64,000 bases of DNA from Io17-Chloro-G2 sp963663135 (GCA_963663135.2 CAXXRM010000004.1:124001-188000); one strand, 5' to 3'; positions 9,402-18,674 are shown, counted from the stretch's first letter. Numbers and translations are program-made. The notes: generated from the sequence alone by a model not told the origin.

Positions 9402-9430
9402 TTGGCATTGCGGGGCGTTGTTTCTATAAT
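9402..9430 (+). promoter_or_regulatory. Sigma-70-type promoter of the amidohydrolase/repair cluster
   Basis: TTGGCA (9402-9407), an exact 17-nt spacer and TATAAT (9425-9430) make a near-consensus promoter. The ATG of the next gene begins only 8 nt after the -10 box, so the transcript should have essentially no leader and no Shine-Dalgarno. Confidence 0.75.
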
Positions 9431-9438
9431 CTGTGGTC

Positions 9439-10284
9439 ATGGGCCCCGTGATCGACAGCCATTGCCATATCTTTCCCGGCGATTTCTCCGAGAGGCGCTC
9501 TGAATTGCTGGTGCGGGACGCCACCTTCGCCGAACTGTTTTCCACGGGCCGGGCGGCGTTGGCGACTGCGGAGACCCTGGTTGAAGCAATGGACCGTCAT
9601 GGGATTGACCGGGCAGTGGCGATGGGAGTGGGCTGGAATGACCTCGCCCTGGCCCGGGAGGCCAACGATTACTTGATGGAGGCCGCCGCGGCCTATCCCG
9701 GACGGCTCTCGGGTCTATGCTCGGTTAATCCCGGTTGGGGCAAGGCGGCTCTGGATGAAATGGAGCGTTGCGCTGAGGGTGGCCTGATTGGGATTGGAGA
9801 ATTGCACCCCGACACCCAGGGATTTGCCCTTGACGACCAGGACACCTTGGCCCCATTGATGGATTTAGCCCGCCGGCTGCGCTGGCCGGTGCTGGTCCAC
9901 TGCTCCGAACCGGCGGGGCACGACTATCCCGGCAAGGGATCAACCACCCCCGGAAAAGTCTACCGGTTCATAGCAAATTTTCCCGGAGCCCGGATCATCT
10001 GCGCCCACTGGGGCGGCGGGTTGCCATTTTACACGCTGATGCCCGAGGTTCCGGCAGTGCTTAAAAACGTCTTTTTCGACACTGCGGCGACGCCGTTCCT
10101 CTACCAACCGGCGGTATACCGGACCGGGGCGAGTCTTGCGGGGCCGGAAAAAGTCCTTTTCGCCTCTGATTTCCCGTTAATCGGGTACCCCAGGGCGTTG
10201 GGGCAGGTCGAAGAATCCGGGTTGGTGTCCGGGGACCGGGAAGCCATTTTGGGGGGCAATGCCGCTCGCCTATTTGGGCTGTGA
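9439..10284 (+). CDS. Amidohydrolase family 2 metal-dependent hydrolase
   Basis: This 281-aa TIM-barrel hydrolase has the expected metal-site pattern: DSHCHIF at the N-terminus (HxH), the Glu/His of IGELHPD, VLVHCSEPAGH, ICAHWGGGLPFY and the late Asp in LFASDFPL. Family members hydrolyse or decarboxylate small cyclic or carboxylated substrates; the substrate here is unknown. The ATG at 9439 is chosen because the promoter leaves no room for an upstream start, making it a likely leaderless gene. A Mug-type glycosylase gene follows after 52 nt, heading a run of nucleic-acid-processing genes. No direct repair role is implied by the fold. Confidence 0.85.
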   Translation: MGPVIDSHCHIFPGDFSERRSELLVRDATFAELFSTGRAALATAETLVEAMDRHGIDRAVAMGVGWNDLALAREANDYLMEAAAAYPGRLSGLCSVNPGWGKAALDEMERCAEGGLIGIGELHPDTQGFALDDQDTLAPLMDLARRLRWPVLVHCSEPAGHDYPGKGSTTPGKVYRFIANFPGARIICAHWGGGLPFYTLMPEVPAVLKNVFFDTAATPFLYQPAVYRTGASLAGPEKVLFASDFPLIGYPRALGQVEESGLVSGDREAILGGNAARLFGL

Positions 10285-10336
10285 TGCTTCGGGGTCTTTT
10301 GACAAGGGACCGGGTCGCAACTAGGTCCTAAAGGAC

Positions 10337-10924
10337 GTGGAAAGCCTCTTGGGGGAAGACGTGGATGACACGCAAACTCTACTGGACTACCTGGCCCCCG
10401 GCCTGGACATTGTGCTGGTGGGTTTGAATCCTTCGGATTACTCGGTCCGTGAAGGCCACTACTTTGCCAATCCTCGCAACCGTTTTTGGGCTGCCCTCAA
10501 CCGTTCGGGACTGGTGGGCCAGGAGTTGTCCGCGGAAACCGACTACCAGGTGTTGGAACACGGGCTGGGATTCACCGACGTGGTCAAACGCGCAACTTCG
10601 CAAGGGTCTGGGTTGAGGGCAGCTGATTTTCGGGAAGGCGCCCCCATGCTCAAGGCCAAGCTGCTAGGATGCCAGCCCCGCATAGTTTGTTTTCAAGGGC
10701 TGATGGGATACGGCCGGTATTTGAGACATGCTGAAGGTGTCAGGGAGAAACCGGAACTGGGTAAGCAGCCGCTTCGCATCGGCGATTCCGCCGTGTTTGT
10801 CGTTCCCAACCCCAGTCCGGCCAATGCAAAATTTACGCTGGACGACCTTGTTGGTTGGTTCCGGCAGCTTCAGGCGTTTCGATTGGAGATAATGATGGAG
10901 ATCACCGGGGAGATGACTGGTTGA
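10337..10924 (+). CDS. mug: Mismatch-specific uracil/thymine DNA glycosylase (Mug/TDG type)
   Basis: Mug enzymes excise uracil or thymine mispaired with guanine. The 195-aa protein carries the active-site motif as VLVGLNPSDYSVREGHYF with the catalytic-position Asn, then NPRNRFWAALNRSG, and the second motif VVPNPSPANAKFT that replaces the usual intercalation loop NPSG. The start is uncertain: GTG at 10337 is followed by another in-frame GTG at 10361, and neither has a well-spaced Shine-Dalgarno. Its TGA overlaps the TTG start of thpR (TTGA at 10921-10924). Confidence 0.9.
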   Translation: MESLLGEDVDDTQTLLDYLAPGLDIVLVGLNPSDYSVREGHYFANPRNRFWAALNRSGLVGQELSAETDYQVLEHGLGFTDVVKRATSQGSGLRAADFREGAPMLKAKLLGCQPRIVCFQGLMGYGRYLRHAEGVREKPELGKQPLRIGDSAVFVVPNPSPANAKFTLDDLVGWFRQLQAFRLEIMMEITGEMTG

Positions 10925-11523
10925 CCGGGCCCGGTGACAAGGTCAGGACCTTTATCGCCATCCTTATTCCTGACAAAACCAGACGGGCGTTGGCCGAGTG
11001 TATTCAACAGCTATCCGGCTTGGCGCCCCAAGGAGTCCGGTGGGTCGATCCTGAAGGGATCCATCTGACCCTCCGGTTTCTGGGTGATATTCCGGTGGAA
11101 AGGGTTGAGCATGTCTTGGCGGCGCAGGGGGTTGCGGCCGGCTCCGGCGAACCGTTTTCTCTCCAGCTTTCCGGTTTGGGGATGTTCCCCAACTCGGAAC
11201 GGCCCAGGGTGTTGTGGGCTGGGGTTTCCGGAGACATGGATGCTCTGCGTCTCCTCCAGGAAGAGGTGGAAGCGCAATTGGAGCGGGTCGGGTTCCCCAG
11301 GGACCGGCGGCCTTTCGCTCCCCACTTGACCTTGGGGCGAATCAGGGACAGGGCCTCGAGCGCCGAGCGAAAACGCATCGCAGCCGCTACCGGCTCCGTG
11401 GCGCTCGGCCATGCCGAGCCCTGGGTGGTGGAAGAGTCGCACCTGATTCGCAGCACTCTCACGCCCCAGGGGGCCATCTATACGTCGTTGGGGGCAGCGC
11501 GCCTTTCCCCGGCCACCGGATGA
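10921..11523 (+). CDS. thpR: RNA 2',3'-cyclic phosphodiesterase (2'-5' RNA ligase family)
   Basis: The 2H phosphoesterase fold is shown by two HxTx motifs, IHLTLRFLGD and PHLTLGRIRD, at the normal spacing. Known ThpR proteins open 2',3'-cyclic phosphates on RNA ends, and some ligate 2'-5' bonds. The start is placed at TTG 10921, which shares TTGA with the stop of mug and has GGGGAG about 9 nt upstream; this gives 200 aa starting MTGPGDKVRTFIAIL. It also overlaps alkA downstream by 4 nt, so the three genes are translationally coupled. Confidence 0.9.
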   Translation: MTGPGDKVRTFIAILIPDKTRRALAECIQQLSGLAPQGVRWVDPEGIHLTLRFLGDIPVERVEHVLAAQGVAAGSGEPFSLQLSGLGMFPNSERPRVLWAGVSGDMDALRLLQEEVEAQLERVGFPRDRRPFAPHLTLGRIRDRASSAERKRIAAATGSVALGHAEPWVVEESHLIRSTLTPQGAIYTSLGAARLSPATG

Positions 11524-12476
11524 ATGATATTTCTTCCCACGGTGGGTCATCCCATATGGAAACCACCCAGGCCTACATCAGTCCGGCGGCTCCTTTCGAC
11601 TTTGAGCTGACCGCCGGGTACCACACCTACTTTCAAGGTCGTTATGGCACAGACTCCTTGGACCAGGGGGTCTACCGGCGTTTGTTGGATCTGGGCGGCC
11701 GCTTGGTGTTGGCCTCGGTGTCGTCGGTGGGCAGCGTCGATTCCCCGGAACTCCTGGTGGAACTGGAGGGTGAGGGCCTGGATCCGGCGATGACGCATGC
11801 GGCGGCGGCCCGGATCTGTTGGCTGCTGGGCGTTGGGCAAGACCTGGCCCCCTTTTACAAACTGGCGCAACAGGACCCCACCATGTCGGCGGTGGTCGAC
11901 CGGTTCCGCGGTCTGCACCTGCCCCATACCGCGTCGGTTTTCGAGGCCCTGGTGTTGGGAATCTTGGGGCAGCAAATTTCCACCAGCGTGGCCAGGGTCA
12001 TCCGGACGCTGCTTATCGAGACCTATGGGCCCAGCGCTGACTTTGGCGGCGAGACCTACTACGCTTTTCCCCACGCCGAGTCCTTGGCCGCGGCCACATT
12101 GGAGGAGTTGCGCGGCCTGAAACTGAGCAGGAGCAAGGCGGAGTACGTCCAGGGTGTAGCTGCGGAAACCCTTGACTCCCCTGGGTTGACCTTATGCGGG
12201 TTGGACGGTTTGGAGGATGAAGAAGTGGTCCGCCGGGTGGTGCAACTTCGCGGTGTTGGCCGGTGGACGGCCCAGTGGCTGCTTATTCGCGGCTTGGGCC
12301 GCCCAGATGCCCTGCCCCTGGGGGACCTTGCGCTGCGGCGGGTAGTGTCCCAGCTTTATTTCGACAACCAACCCGTGGACGACCGTGTGGTCGAAGACTT
12401 CTGCCGCCAGTGGTCGCCCTGGCGAAGCTACGCCACGGTTTATTGGTTCGCCGCGCTGAGACGAGGAATGGCGTAG
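11520..12476 (+). CDS. alkA: DNA-3-methyladenine glycosylase II (AlkA/HhH-GPD family)
   Basis: AlkA-type glycosylases remove alkylated bases. The C-terminal HhH-GPD region shows GILGQQISTSVARV, the helix-hairpin-helix VQLRGVGRWTAQWLLIRGLG, and the catalytic Asp in LPLGDLALRR. An AlkA-like N-terminal domain is present, but there is no Ada domain. The ATG at 11520 overlaps the thpR stop as ATGA and gives 318 aa; the ATG at 11556 is an alternative. It is the last gene of the 9.4-12.5 kb cluster and converges on ffh with 43 nt between. Confidence 0.92.
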   Translation: MNDISSHGGSSHMETTQAYISPAAPFDFELTAGYHTYFQGRYGTDSLDQGVYRRLLDLGGRLVLASVSSVGSVDSPELLVELEGEGLDPAMTHAAAARICWLLGVGQDLAPFYKLAQQDPTMSAVVDRFRGLHLPHTASVFEALVLGILGQQISTSVARVIRTLLIETYGPSADFGGETYYAFPHAESLAAATLEELRGLKLSRSKAEYVQGVAAETLDSPGLTLCGLDGLEDEEVVRRVVQLRGVGRWTAQWLLIRGLGRPDALPLGDLALRRVVSQLYFDNQPVDDRVVEDFCRQWSPWRSYATVYWFAALRRGMA

Positions 12477-12519
12477 ACGCCGCCAGTAGGGGAGAGGTTT
12501 GCCGGCGGCGGCTATGGGT

Positions 12520-13854
12520 TTACCGAAATAGGTTCATCAGGTCTTTCGGGTTTCTGGAGCGGGAGAGCTGTTTCACCATTTTTTGGGTCTGCTGGAACTG
12601 CTTTAGCAGCTGGTTGATGTCCTGGGCTGTGGAGCCGCTGCCTTGGGCAATTCGCCGGCGTCTGCTCCCGTTGATGAGCTCCGGATGGTGCCTTTCCTGG
12701 GGCGTCATCGACCGGATTATCGCCTCCACCTTTTTTATCTGCCCGTCGCCCAATTCATCGGCCGGCATCCGCTTGGCTAGCTGGCCCATTCCGGGAATCA
12801 TTTCCATGATCTGGGAGAGGGAACCCATCTTCTTGACGCTTTGGATTTGTTGGAGGAAGTCTTCCAGGTCAAAGGTCGCCTGGCGGAATTTGCGTTCCAA
12901 CTCCTTAGCGCGGTCCTCATCTACGGCTTCTTGGGCCTTTTCTATCAAGGTCAGCATGTCGCCCATGGCTAGAATCCGGGAGGCCATCCTGTCGGGATGG
13001 AACTGCTCCAGGGCATCGGGCCTTTCTCCCACTCCGACGAATTTGATGGGCACTCCCGTGACCTTGGTCACCGACAGGGCGGCGCCGCCCCGGGCGTCGC
13101 CGTCCAACTTGCTCAGGACCAGGCCGGTGAGGTTCACTCGTTCATGGAACTCCTGGGCGGCGTTAACCGCGTCCTGCCCGGTCATGGCGTCGAGCACCAG
13201 CAGTATTTCGTGGGGCGACACGGCGTCCTTGGCCGCCTGAATTTCCTCCATCAACTCGTCGTCGATGTGGAGGCGTCCTCCCGTGTCGATGATTACCCAA
13301 TTGACGCCAAGCCTTTGGCCGCGTTCGAGGCCGGCCTTCGCCACCTGCACCACCGAGGAACTGGCCGGGTCTTCAGAGTAGACCGGGATGTCCAACTGCT
13401 TGCCCAGGGCTTCCAACTGCTGAATTGCCGCCGGACGCCGAAGGTCCGCCGCCACCAGCAGCGACCGGTGGCCCTGCCGGCGGAGGTTGAGCGCCAGCTT
13501 GGCGGCGGTGGTGGTCTTGCCCGATCCCTGCAACCCAACCAACATCAGTGCCGTGGTGGCCTGATCGGAAGCCCGCATTGTGTGGTCACCGGCGCTCAAC
13601 AGGGCGGTAAGCTCTTCATGGACGATCTTTACCACCTGCTGACCCGGGGTGAGGCTTTCCATAACGTCGGCGCCCAGGACGCGCTCTTTTATCCCGGCGA
13701 CGAAATCACGGGCTACCCGAAAATTGACGTCGGCTTCCAGCATGGACCGGCGAACTTGGCTAAGGGCTTCATCGATGTCCTTTTCGGTCAGCCGGCCCTT
13801 GGAGTGCAGCCGTTGAAAGATGCCGGTAAGTTTGTCGCTCAGATTGTCAAACAT
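12520..13854 (-). CDS. ffh: Signal recognition particle GTPase Ffh
   Basis: Ffh binds 4.5S RNA and signal sequences and delivers nascent membrane proteins to FtsY. The 444-aa protein has the N domain, the G domain (GLQGSGKTTTAAKLA, LVAADLRRPAA, IDTGGR, LVLDAMTGQDA, LSKLDGDARGGAAL) and the methionine-rich M domain (MGSLSQIMEMIPGMGQLAKR, then SRRRRIAQGSG for RNA binding). Its ATG at 13854 has GAGGA upstream. The promoter is unclear; TTGACG is seen about 40 nt upstream of the ATG. No 4.5S RNA gene was recognised nearby. Confidence 0.97.
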   Translation of the reverse strand: MFDNLSDKLTGIFQRLHSKGRLTEKDIDEALSQVRRSMLEADVNFRVARDFVAGIKERVLGADVMESLTPGQQVVKIVHEELTALLSAGDHTMRASDQATTALMLVGLQGSGKTTTAAKLALNLRRQGHRSLLVAADLRRPAAIQQLEALGKQLDIPVYSEDPASSSVVQVAKAGLERGQRLGVNWVIIDTGGRLHIDDELMEEIQAAKDAVSPHEILLVLDAMTGQDAVNAAQEFHERVNLTGLVLSKLDGDARGGAALSVTKVTGVPIKFVGVGERPDALEQFHPDRMASRILAMGDMLTLIEKAQEAVDEDRAKELERKFRQATFDLEDFLQQIQSVKKMGSLSQIMEMIPGMGQLAKRMPADELGDGQIKKVEAIIRSMTPQERHHPELINGSRRRRIAQGSGSTAQDINQLLKQFQQTQKMVKQLSRSRNPKDLMNLFR

Positions 13855-14218
13855 CGGTGGGTATCCTCAAAGAATTCTCCGCGTCAAATCGGTGAGGCCG
13901 TTGTCGGGAGCGGCCGGAGCTTGGCGGACATTGCCAGGAGCGCACGGAGGTCTCACCGTTGCCGGACGCCCAGGGCCGTGGCGGCGAGCGCAGAATGCCC
14001 GTCCACTGCACGTGGATTTTATGGCCCCCGGAACCAAGGGGTCAAGGCGATTTTGCTATGCTAGAATTGGCTTGCCATTGGAGGGAGAAGCATGGGCGGC
14101 GGTGTGGCAATAGCGCCTGGTCCCCGGCATTCCACTTCAAGCGTGTTAAGAGCCGCGGCTACTCCTGCATATATGACATTCGCAGGTATAACATTCGCAG
14201 GTTCTACGGGATGATCAC
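13855..14218. other. Divergent intergenic region, ffh / sbcC
   Basis: No gene is supported. TGC-TAGAAT at 14059-14067 may be an extended -10 promoter reading toward sbcC. A 12-nt direct repeat, ACATTCGCAGGT, lies just before sbcC (around 14176 and 14191). I searched for a 4.5S RNA core by eye and found none. Confidence 0.4.
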
Positions 14219-16743
14219 ATGATACCCCTGCGGTTGGAGCTCAGGAACTTCCTGTGTTACCGGGAAAATGTCCCGACTCTGGATTTTACCGGGATACACC
14301 TGGCATGCCTTTGCGGCCCCAACGGACACGGCAAGTCCGCGCTGCTGGATGCTATTACCTGGTGCTTATGGGGAAAGGCTCGGGCCAGGTCTCAGGACGC
14401 GTTGATTTCCTTTGGGGCCGAGGAATGCCGCGTCCAGCTTGATTTTTCGTCTCGGGAAGAGACCTACCGAGTAATCAGAAGCCATATCAAGGGCGGCGGC
14501 CGCCGGCAGCAGGGAGCCACCGACCTGCAATTGCAGTCGCTCTCCGGCGGGGACCCCGTCGCCCTCACGGGCAACACAATACGCGAGTCCCAGGCCAAAA
14601 TAGAGCGGACCGTGGGCATGGACTATGAGACCTTCATCAACTCGGCCTTCTTGCTCCAGGGCAGAGCGGATGAATTCACCAACAAGCCGCCGGCAGACCG
14701 CAATGCCGTCCTTGCCAAGGTTCTCAGCCTGGAAACCTACGATCTTCTTCAAGCCCGGGCCCGGGAACGCCTGGCCCGGGTCACCGGCGATGGGAAAGAA
14801 CTGAGCGGCCGGTTGGCGGAAATGCGCCGCCAGGCAGACGACATCGGAGACCCTAAGGTGGAAATAGCCGAGCCCGACCGGATACTATCCCTGGTGAATT
14901 AAAACCTGGAACGTCACCGGCCGGAAGCCGGCGGTCTGGGCGTTCGACTCACGCAGGTGGAAGCCAGCAAACAACAACTCGACGCCATTCAGGCGCAGAT
15001 GGGGGCTCTGGGGCAAGACCTGGAGCATCTGGGTTCGGAAGAGAAGGCGATCGCCGCCCGTATTGAACAGTTTCAGCTAATAGCGGCTCAGGAGGGGCCG
15101 GTCCGGGAGGGTATCGCCAGATTGGCGCGGGCCAGGGATGACTTGGACCGGATGGAACAGGCCCGCCAACGTTACGATGATCTGCTCCGCCAGCGAGCGC
15201 CCCTGGATTTGGCGATTCAGGAAGCCCGCACCCGGCTGGAAGGCCGGATTAATGCCCTGCAAGACCGCGTGGAAGTCGAACTGCCGAAGAAATCCCAAGA
15301 GGAGCCGGAATTGCTCCGCCAGTTGGCGGAACTTGACCGGCGGATAGTCGGGTTGGCCCGGCAGCGGCGGGAGGTTGCCGAATCGCGGGAGCGGGCCCAG
15401 GCGCTGGCCACCCAGGTAAGAGAAGCCAAAAGCACCGCCCTGCTGTATGAAAGTGAAGGCAAGGAACTGAATGCCAAGTGGCCCTTTTGCAGAATGGCGA
15501 GGCCGGAAGAACGGTTTGCCCCCTTTGCCAAACCCCGCTGGACCAGGACAGTTGCCTGCGGTTGGCCGATTCGTACCGGGACCAGGTTCAGGAGAAACGC
15601 GGACTCTACCGGCAAAATCGGGACCTGCGCGTCAAGCTGGAAAAGGAACTGGCAGACTTGGAAGAGGAACTGTCGCAGCGGGAGCAGGCTTGGGCCGATG
15701 CCAATCGCCAGGACCTGGAGCGCCGGATTCAAGAATCTCGCCAGGCTCAAACGGAATTGGAGTCCTCCGGCCGGGACCTGCTCTCTTTGCGCAAGACGCT
15801 GGATGAGAAAGCCTACGCGGAGAGCGAGCAAGTCGAACTGAAGCAACTTGACCTGGAAATCCAAAAGTTGGGCTACGATGAATCGGCCCGCCAGCGTTTG
15901 TACCAGCAGGCCAGGGAACTCCAACCCTTTGAGGAACAGGCCCGCCGGCTGGAAGAGGCATTGGAATCCTTGCTCGGGGCAGAAGGCCTTTTGGTCCGGA
16001 CCAGGGAAATGTTGGAGCGGCGGCAGGCGGATTTGCGCCGCCTTGACCTGGAACGCCAAACTGAAATGGAGGCGTTGACCCAACTGCCCGGCCTGCAAAC
16101 CAAGCGAGAATCCGCGGTGGCGCGACGAGGTTATCTGCAGGGCCAGCTGAACCGGCAGAAGGAATTGCTAGCGGACCTTGAAGAGGGTTCTGCCCGTCTG
16201 CGTAGTATCGAAGATGACCAGGGCACGTTCCAGGAGTTGGTTTCCGCTTTGGGCCGTCAGGGGGTCCAGGCGATGCTTATCGAAACCGTCGTGCCCCAGT
16301 TGGAGGAGCAGACCAACCTCCTGTTGGGCCGCATGACCGACAACCGTTTGCACGTCAAGCTGGAGACCCAGCGGGAACGGCGCACCGGCCGGGGGGAACC
16401 GATCGAGACCCTGGAGATCAACGTCAATGATGAGCTAGGCCCGCGAGGCTACGAAATGTACAGCGGAGGTGAGGCATTCAGGGTAAACCCGGCCCTCCGC
16501 ATCGCTCTTTCCAAAGTGCTGGCCCAGAGAGTGGGAGCGCCGCTTCCCACCCTGTTTATAGATGAAGGATTCGGGACCCAGGACGCATCCGGTCGGGAGT
16601 CTATCCTGGATGCTCTGGCCGCGATTCAGAATGACTTCGAAAAAATCATCGTGATTACTCATCTGGAAGACATGAAGGAAGTCTTTCCGGTCCGAATCGA
16701 AGTTCAGAAGGACTCTCATGGTTCCACTTTCTGGCTCAACTGA
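14219..16743 (+). pseudogene. sbcC: sbcC (Rad50-like ATPase), broken by one stop and one frameshift
   Basis: SbcC/Rad50 is the SMC-like ATPase that with SbcD cuts hairpins and protein-blocked DNA ends. All key motifs are visible: Walker A CGPNGHGKSALLDAITW, long coiled coils, the zinc hook TVCPLCQTPLD, signature SGGEAFRV and Walker B TLFIDEGFGTQDA. The frame is interrupted twice. A TAA at 14900-14902 is followed by the same frame continuing as NLERHRPEAGG. A one-base loss near 15478 moves the frame so that the zinc hook is read only in the second frame. Restored, the protein would have about 841 aa, normal for the family. Either the gene died recently or the assembly has errors. No sbcD lies beside it; a short SbcD-like gene is at 47882-48631. 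Confidence 0.88.
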
Positions 16744-16854
16744 GACTCGCGGCGCCGGTAAATCTGACACCGCCTGCCCGCTTGGGGTTGCAGGGGTGGT
16801 CGGGAATGAGTTTTTGCCCCGGGTATCCTCGGGCGTAATGGTGGAGGCCGGGAC

Positions 16855-17331
16855 GTGAACGCCAAGGCAAACGACGAATTTTCGGTTCGGCGGGGTACCC
16901 TTGACGATCTTGAAACCATCGTTCGGCTCAACACAGCGATGGCCCTGGAGACGGAAGCCAAGACCCTGGACCAGGATACGCTGCGAGCGGGTGTCAGTAG
17001 ACTACTCAGCGATGACCTCCGAGGGTTTTACCTGGCGGCCGAGTCCGCCGGACAGATAGTGGGACAGCTGATGGTCACCTTTGAATGGAGCGACTGGCGC
17101 AACGCTTATTTCTGGTGGATTCAGAGCGTGTACGTGGCGCCCGAGTTCCGGCGCAAGGGCGTGTACCGGTTGTTGGAGAGCAGGGTGAAATCCCAGGCCC
17201 AACAACAGGGTGACGTTTGCGGAATTCGGCTGTACGTAGACCGGGACAACCTCGCGGCCCAGCGCGTGTACACTAACCTGGGAATGACCCATGCCCGGTA
17301 TGATCTGTTCGAAGTGGAATTTGACCGGTAG
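16855..17331 (+). CDS. GNAT family N-acetyltransferase
   Basis: The 158-aa protein has the GNAT acetyl-CoA site, VYVAPEFRRKGVYRLLESRV (R-x-x-G-V form), followed by IRLYVDRDNLAAQRVYTNLG typical of motif B. It should transfer an acetyl group to an amine; the substrate is unknown. The GTG at 16855 is used, with GGTGGAGG about 7 nt upstream. It lies between sbcC and a flavoprotein gene and may be expressed with the latter, which starts 40 nt downstream. Confidence 0.88.
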   Translation: MNAKANDEFSVRRGTLDDLETIVRLNTAMALETEAKTLDQDTLRAGVSRLLSDDLRGFYLAAESAGQIVGQLMVTFEWSDWRNAYFWWIQSVYVAPEFRRKGVYRLLESRVKSQAQQQGDVCGIRLYVDRDNLAAQRVYTNLGMTHARYDLFEVEFDR

Positions 17332-17370
17332 GGGCAGCATCCCCCATCAGCGCTCCAAGGAGGCACAGCT

Positions 17371-17790
17371 ATGTTGACCGAACCCATCCGAACCTTCGTT
17401 GCCGAGACCAGACGCGGGGTGTTGACCACCTTCCGGCGAAGCGGCGCGGCCCAAATGAGCATCATAACCTGCGGGCCCTACCGGGACGGCGTGGCCTTCA
17501 CCACCACGGCCGACCGCGCCAAGCTGCTGAACCTCAAGCGGGACGCCCGGTGCTCGTTGCTGGTCTCCCAAGAGGACTGGCGAGGCTACGTAGTCTTTGA
17601 AGGCCGCGCCCAGGTCCTTTCCCCCGACAACACCGATGCCGTAGAGCTGCGAGACGCCCTGAGGGATGTCTACCGCGCCGCGGCCGGCGAAGAACATTCC
17701 AACTGGGAAGAATACGACCAGGCAATGCGGAACGACAAAAGGTCCGCAATAATCGTGCTGCCGGAACAAATCTACGGTACCCGGGTCTAA
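17371..17790 (+). CDS. PPOX-class pyridoxamine-5'-phosphate-oxidase-like flavoprotein
   Basis: The 139-aa length and the split-barrel pattern (RRGVLTTFRRSGAAQMSII, GVAFTTTADRAKLLNLKRD, CSLLVSQEDWRGYVVFEGRAQV) match the PPOX superfamily, whose members bind FMN, F420 or heme. The TADRAKLLNLKRD run resembles F420-binding members, so an F420- or FMN-dependent reductase is likely; the substrate is unknown. AAGGAGG precedes the ATG by about 8 nt. Its TAA stop (17788-17790) directly abuts the IS element and is part of the duplicated target. Confidence 0.88.
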   Translation: MLTEPIRTFVAETRRGVLTTFRRSGAAQMSIITCGPYRDGVAFTTTADRAKLLNLKRDARCSLLVSQEDWRGYVVFEGRAQVLSPDNTDAVELRDALRDVYRAAAGEEHSNWEEYDQAMRNDKRSAIIVLPEQIYGTRV

Positions 17791-18674
17791 GAGGGTGTGT
17801 GAGAAATCCCGTTCAAGCTGGCTGGAGTCTTTTGAGCATGAGATGGATCATGGCTACATAAACCCAAGCCTCGCTGGTTTCCGGTAGGGCTTCATAGTCT
17901 TTGCTCAAGCGCCGGCAGCGGCCCAGCCACGCCAACGTCCGCTCCACCACCCACCGGCGGGGCAGCACCTCAAAGGAGTGAGTGTCCGGCCTCCGCCGGA
18001 TCACGGTCAGCAGCCAACCGCCAGTGACCCAGGCCCAGGCTACCAACTTGCCAGCGTATGCCCCGTCAGCCCAGATCACTTTGAGCCTGGGAAACCGGCC
18101 CACCATTTTGCTCAACACCAGCTTGGCTCCATCCCGGTCCTGAATGTTGGCGGCATGTACCACGACGGCCAAGAGCAGTCCTAAAGTATCTACTGCGATG
18201 TGACGCTTGCGCCCAGCAACCTTCTTGCCTGCATCGTAGCCTCTGGGCCCCCTTTTTCCGTGGTCTTCACCGACTGGCTGTCGATGATCGCGGCGCTGGG
18301 CGTAGCCTCGTGTCCCTCAGCCTCCCGAACCCTGGGACGCAGCGCCGCCTCAATGCTCTCCCAGGTCCCATCTCTGCGCCACTTCCGAAAATACCACCAA
18401 ACCGTCCCCCAGGGCGGCAGGTCATGGGGCGTCATGCGCCAGGGTATGCCGCCGCGCAGCACATACAGAACGCCATTTACTACTTCGCGCAAGTCCACGG
18501 TCCGAGGATGCCCCCTGGGTTTGCTTGGCGGCAGTAAGGGAGCTAATTCCGCCCACTGGGCGTCGGTCAAATCGCTGGGATAAGGTTTTCTGTTCATACC
18601 CCCACAATAGCAAGATTGCTGACCCACTCCCCAAGAGAAATTGGTGCAGGTTTAGCCCTTTCTCACACACCCTC
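17791..18674 (-). mobile_element. IS5-family insertion sequence, 884 bp, intact ends
   Basis: Perfect 16-bp terminal inverted repeats, GAGGGTGTGTGAGAAA at 17791-17806 and its complement at 18659-18674, bound a two-frame transposase read on the minus strand. TAA flanks both ends (17788-17790 and 18675-18677), which fits a 3-bp target duplication. The two-frame IS427-like layout and the T-N-A type target both occur within the IS5 family; I cannot assign the subgroup. Perfect ends and intact DDE residues suggest recent movement. Confidence 0.92.
17813..18597 (-). CDS. IS5-family transposase, made by -1 frameshifting (OrfA + OrfB)
   Basis: OrfA runs from ATG 18597 (MNRKPYPSDLTDAQWAELAP) to a TAG at 18190. 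OrfB continues in the -1 frame to 17813. Read through the switch, the protein keeps the normal family order: LRGGIPWRMTPHDLPPWGTV, first catalytic Asp in AAIIDSQSVKTTEKGG, then PRGYDAGKKVAGRKRHIAVD from the -1 frame, second Asp in VIWADGAYAGK and the Glu in RRWVVERTLAWLGR. The change of frame falls at a run of five A and five G (minus strand, 18257-18248), a suitable site for ribosomal or polymerase slippage. The fused enzyme has about 261 aa, normal for IS427-like elements. Confidence 0.88.

Larger units (their letters stand above)
9042..9438. other. Divergent intergenic region, transketolase / amidohydrolase
   Basis: No gene is supported here. The region holds a minus-strand promoter (9166-9195), a partial copy of the dispersed 33-nt repeat (9239-9259) and a plus-strand promoter (9402-9430). 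A short direct repeat, GCGTCAT, occurs near 9343 and 9354. Confidence 0.6.

Noticed and set aside
13855..14218. Possible 4.5S (SRP) RNA gene next to ffh
   Set aside because: The conserved domain IV loop sequence was not found by eye on either strand.
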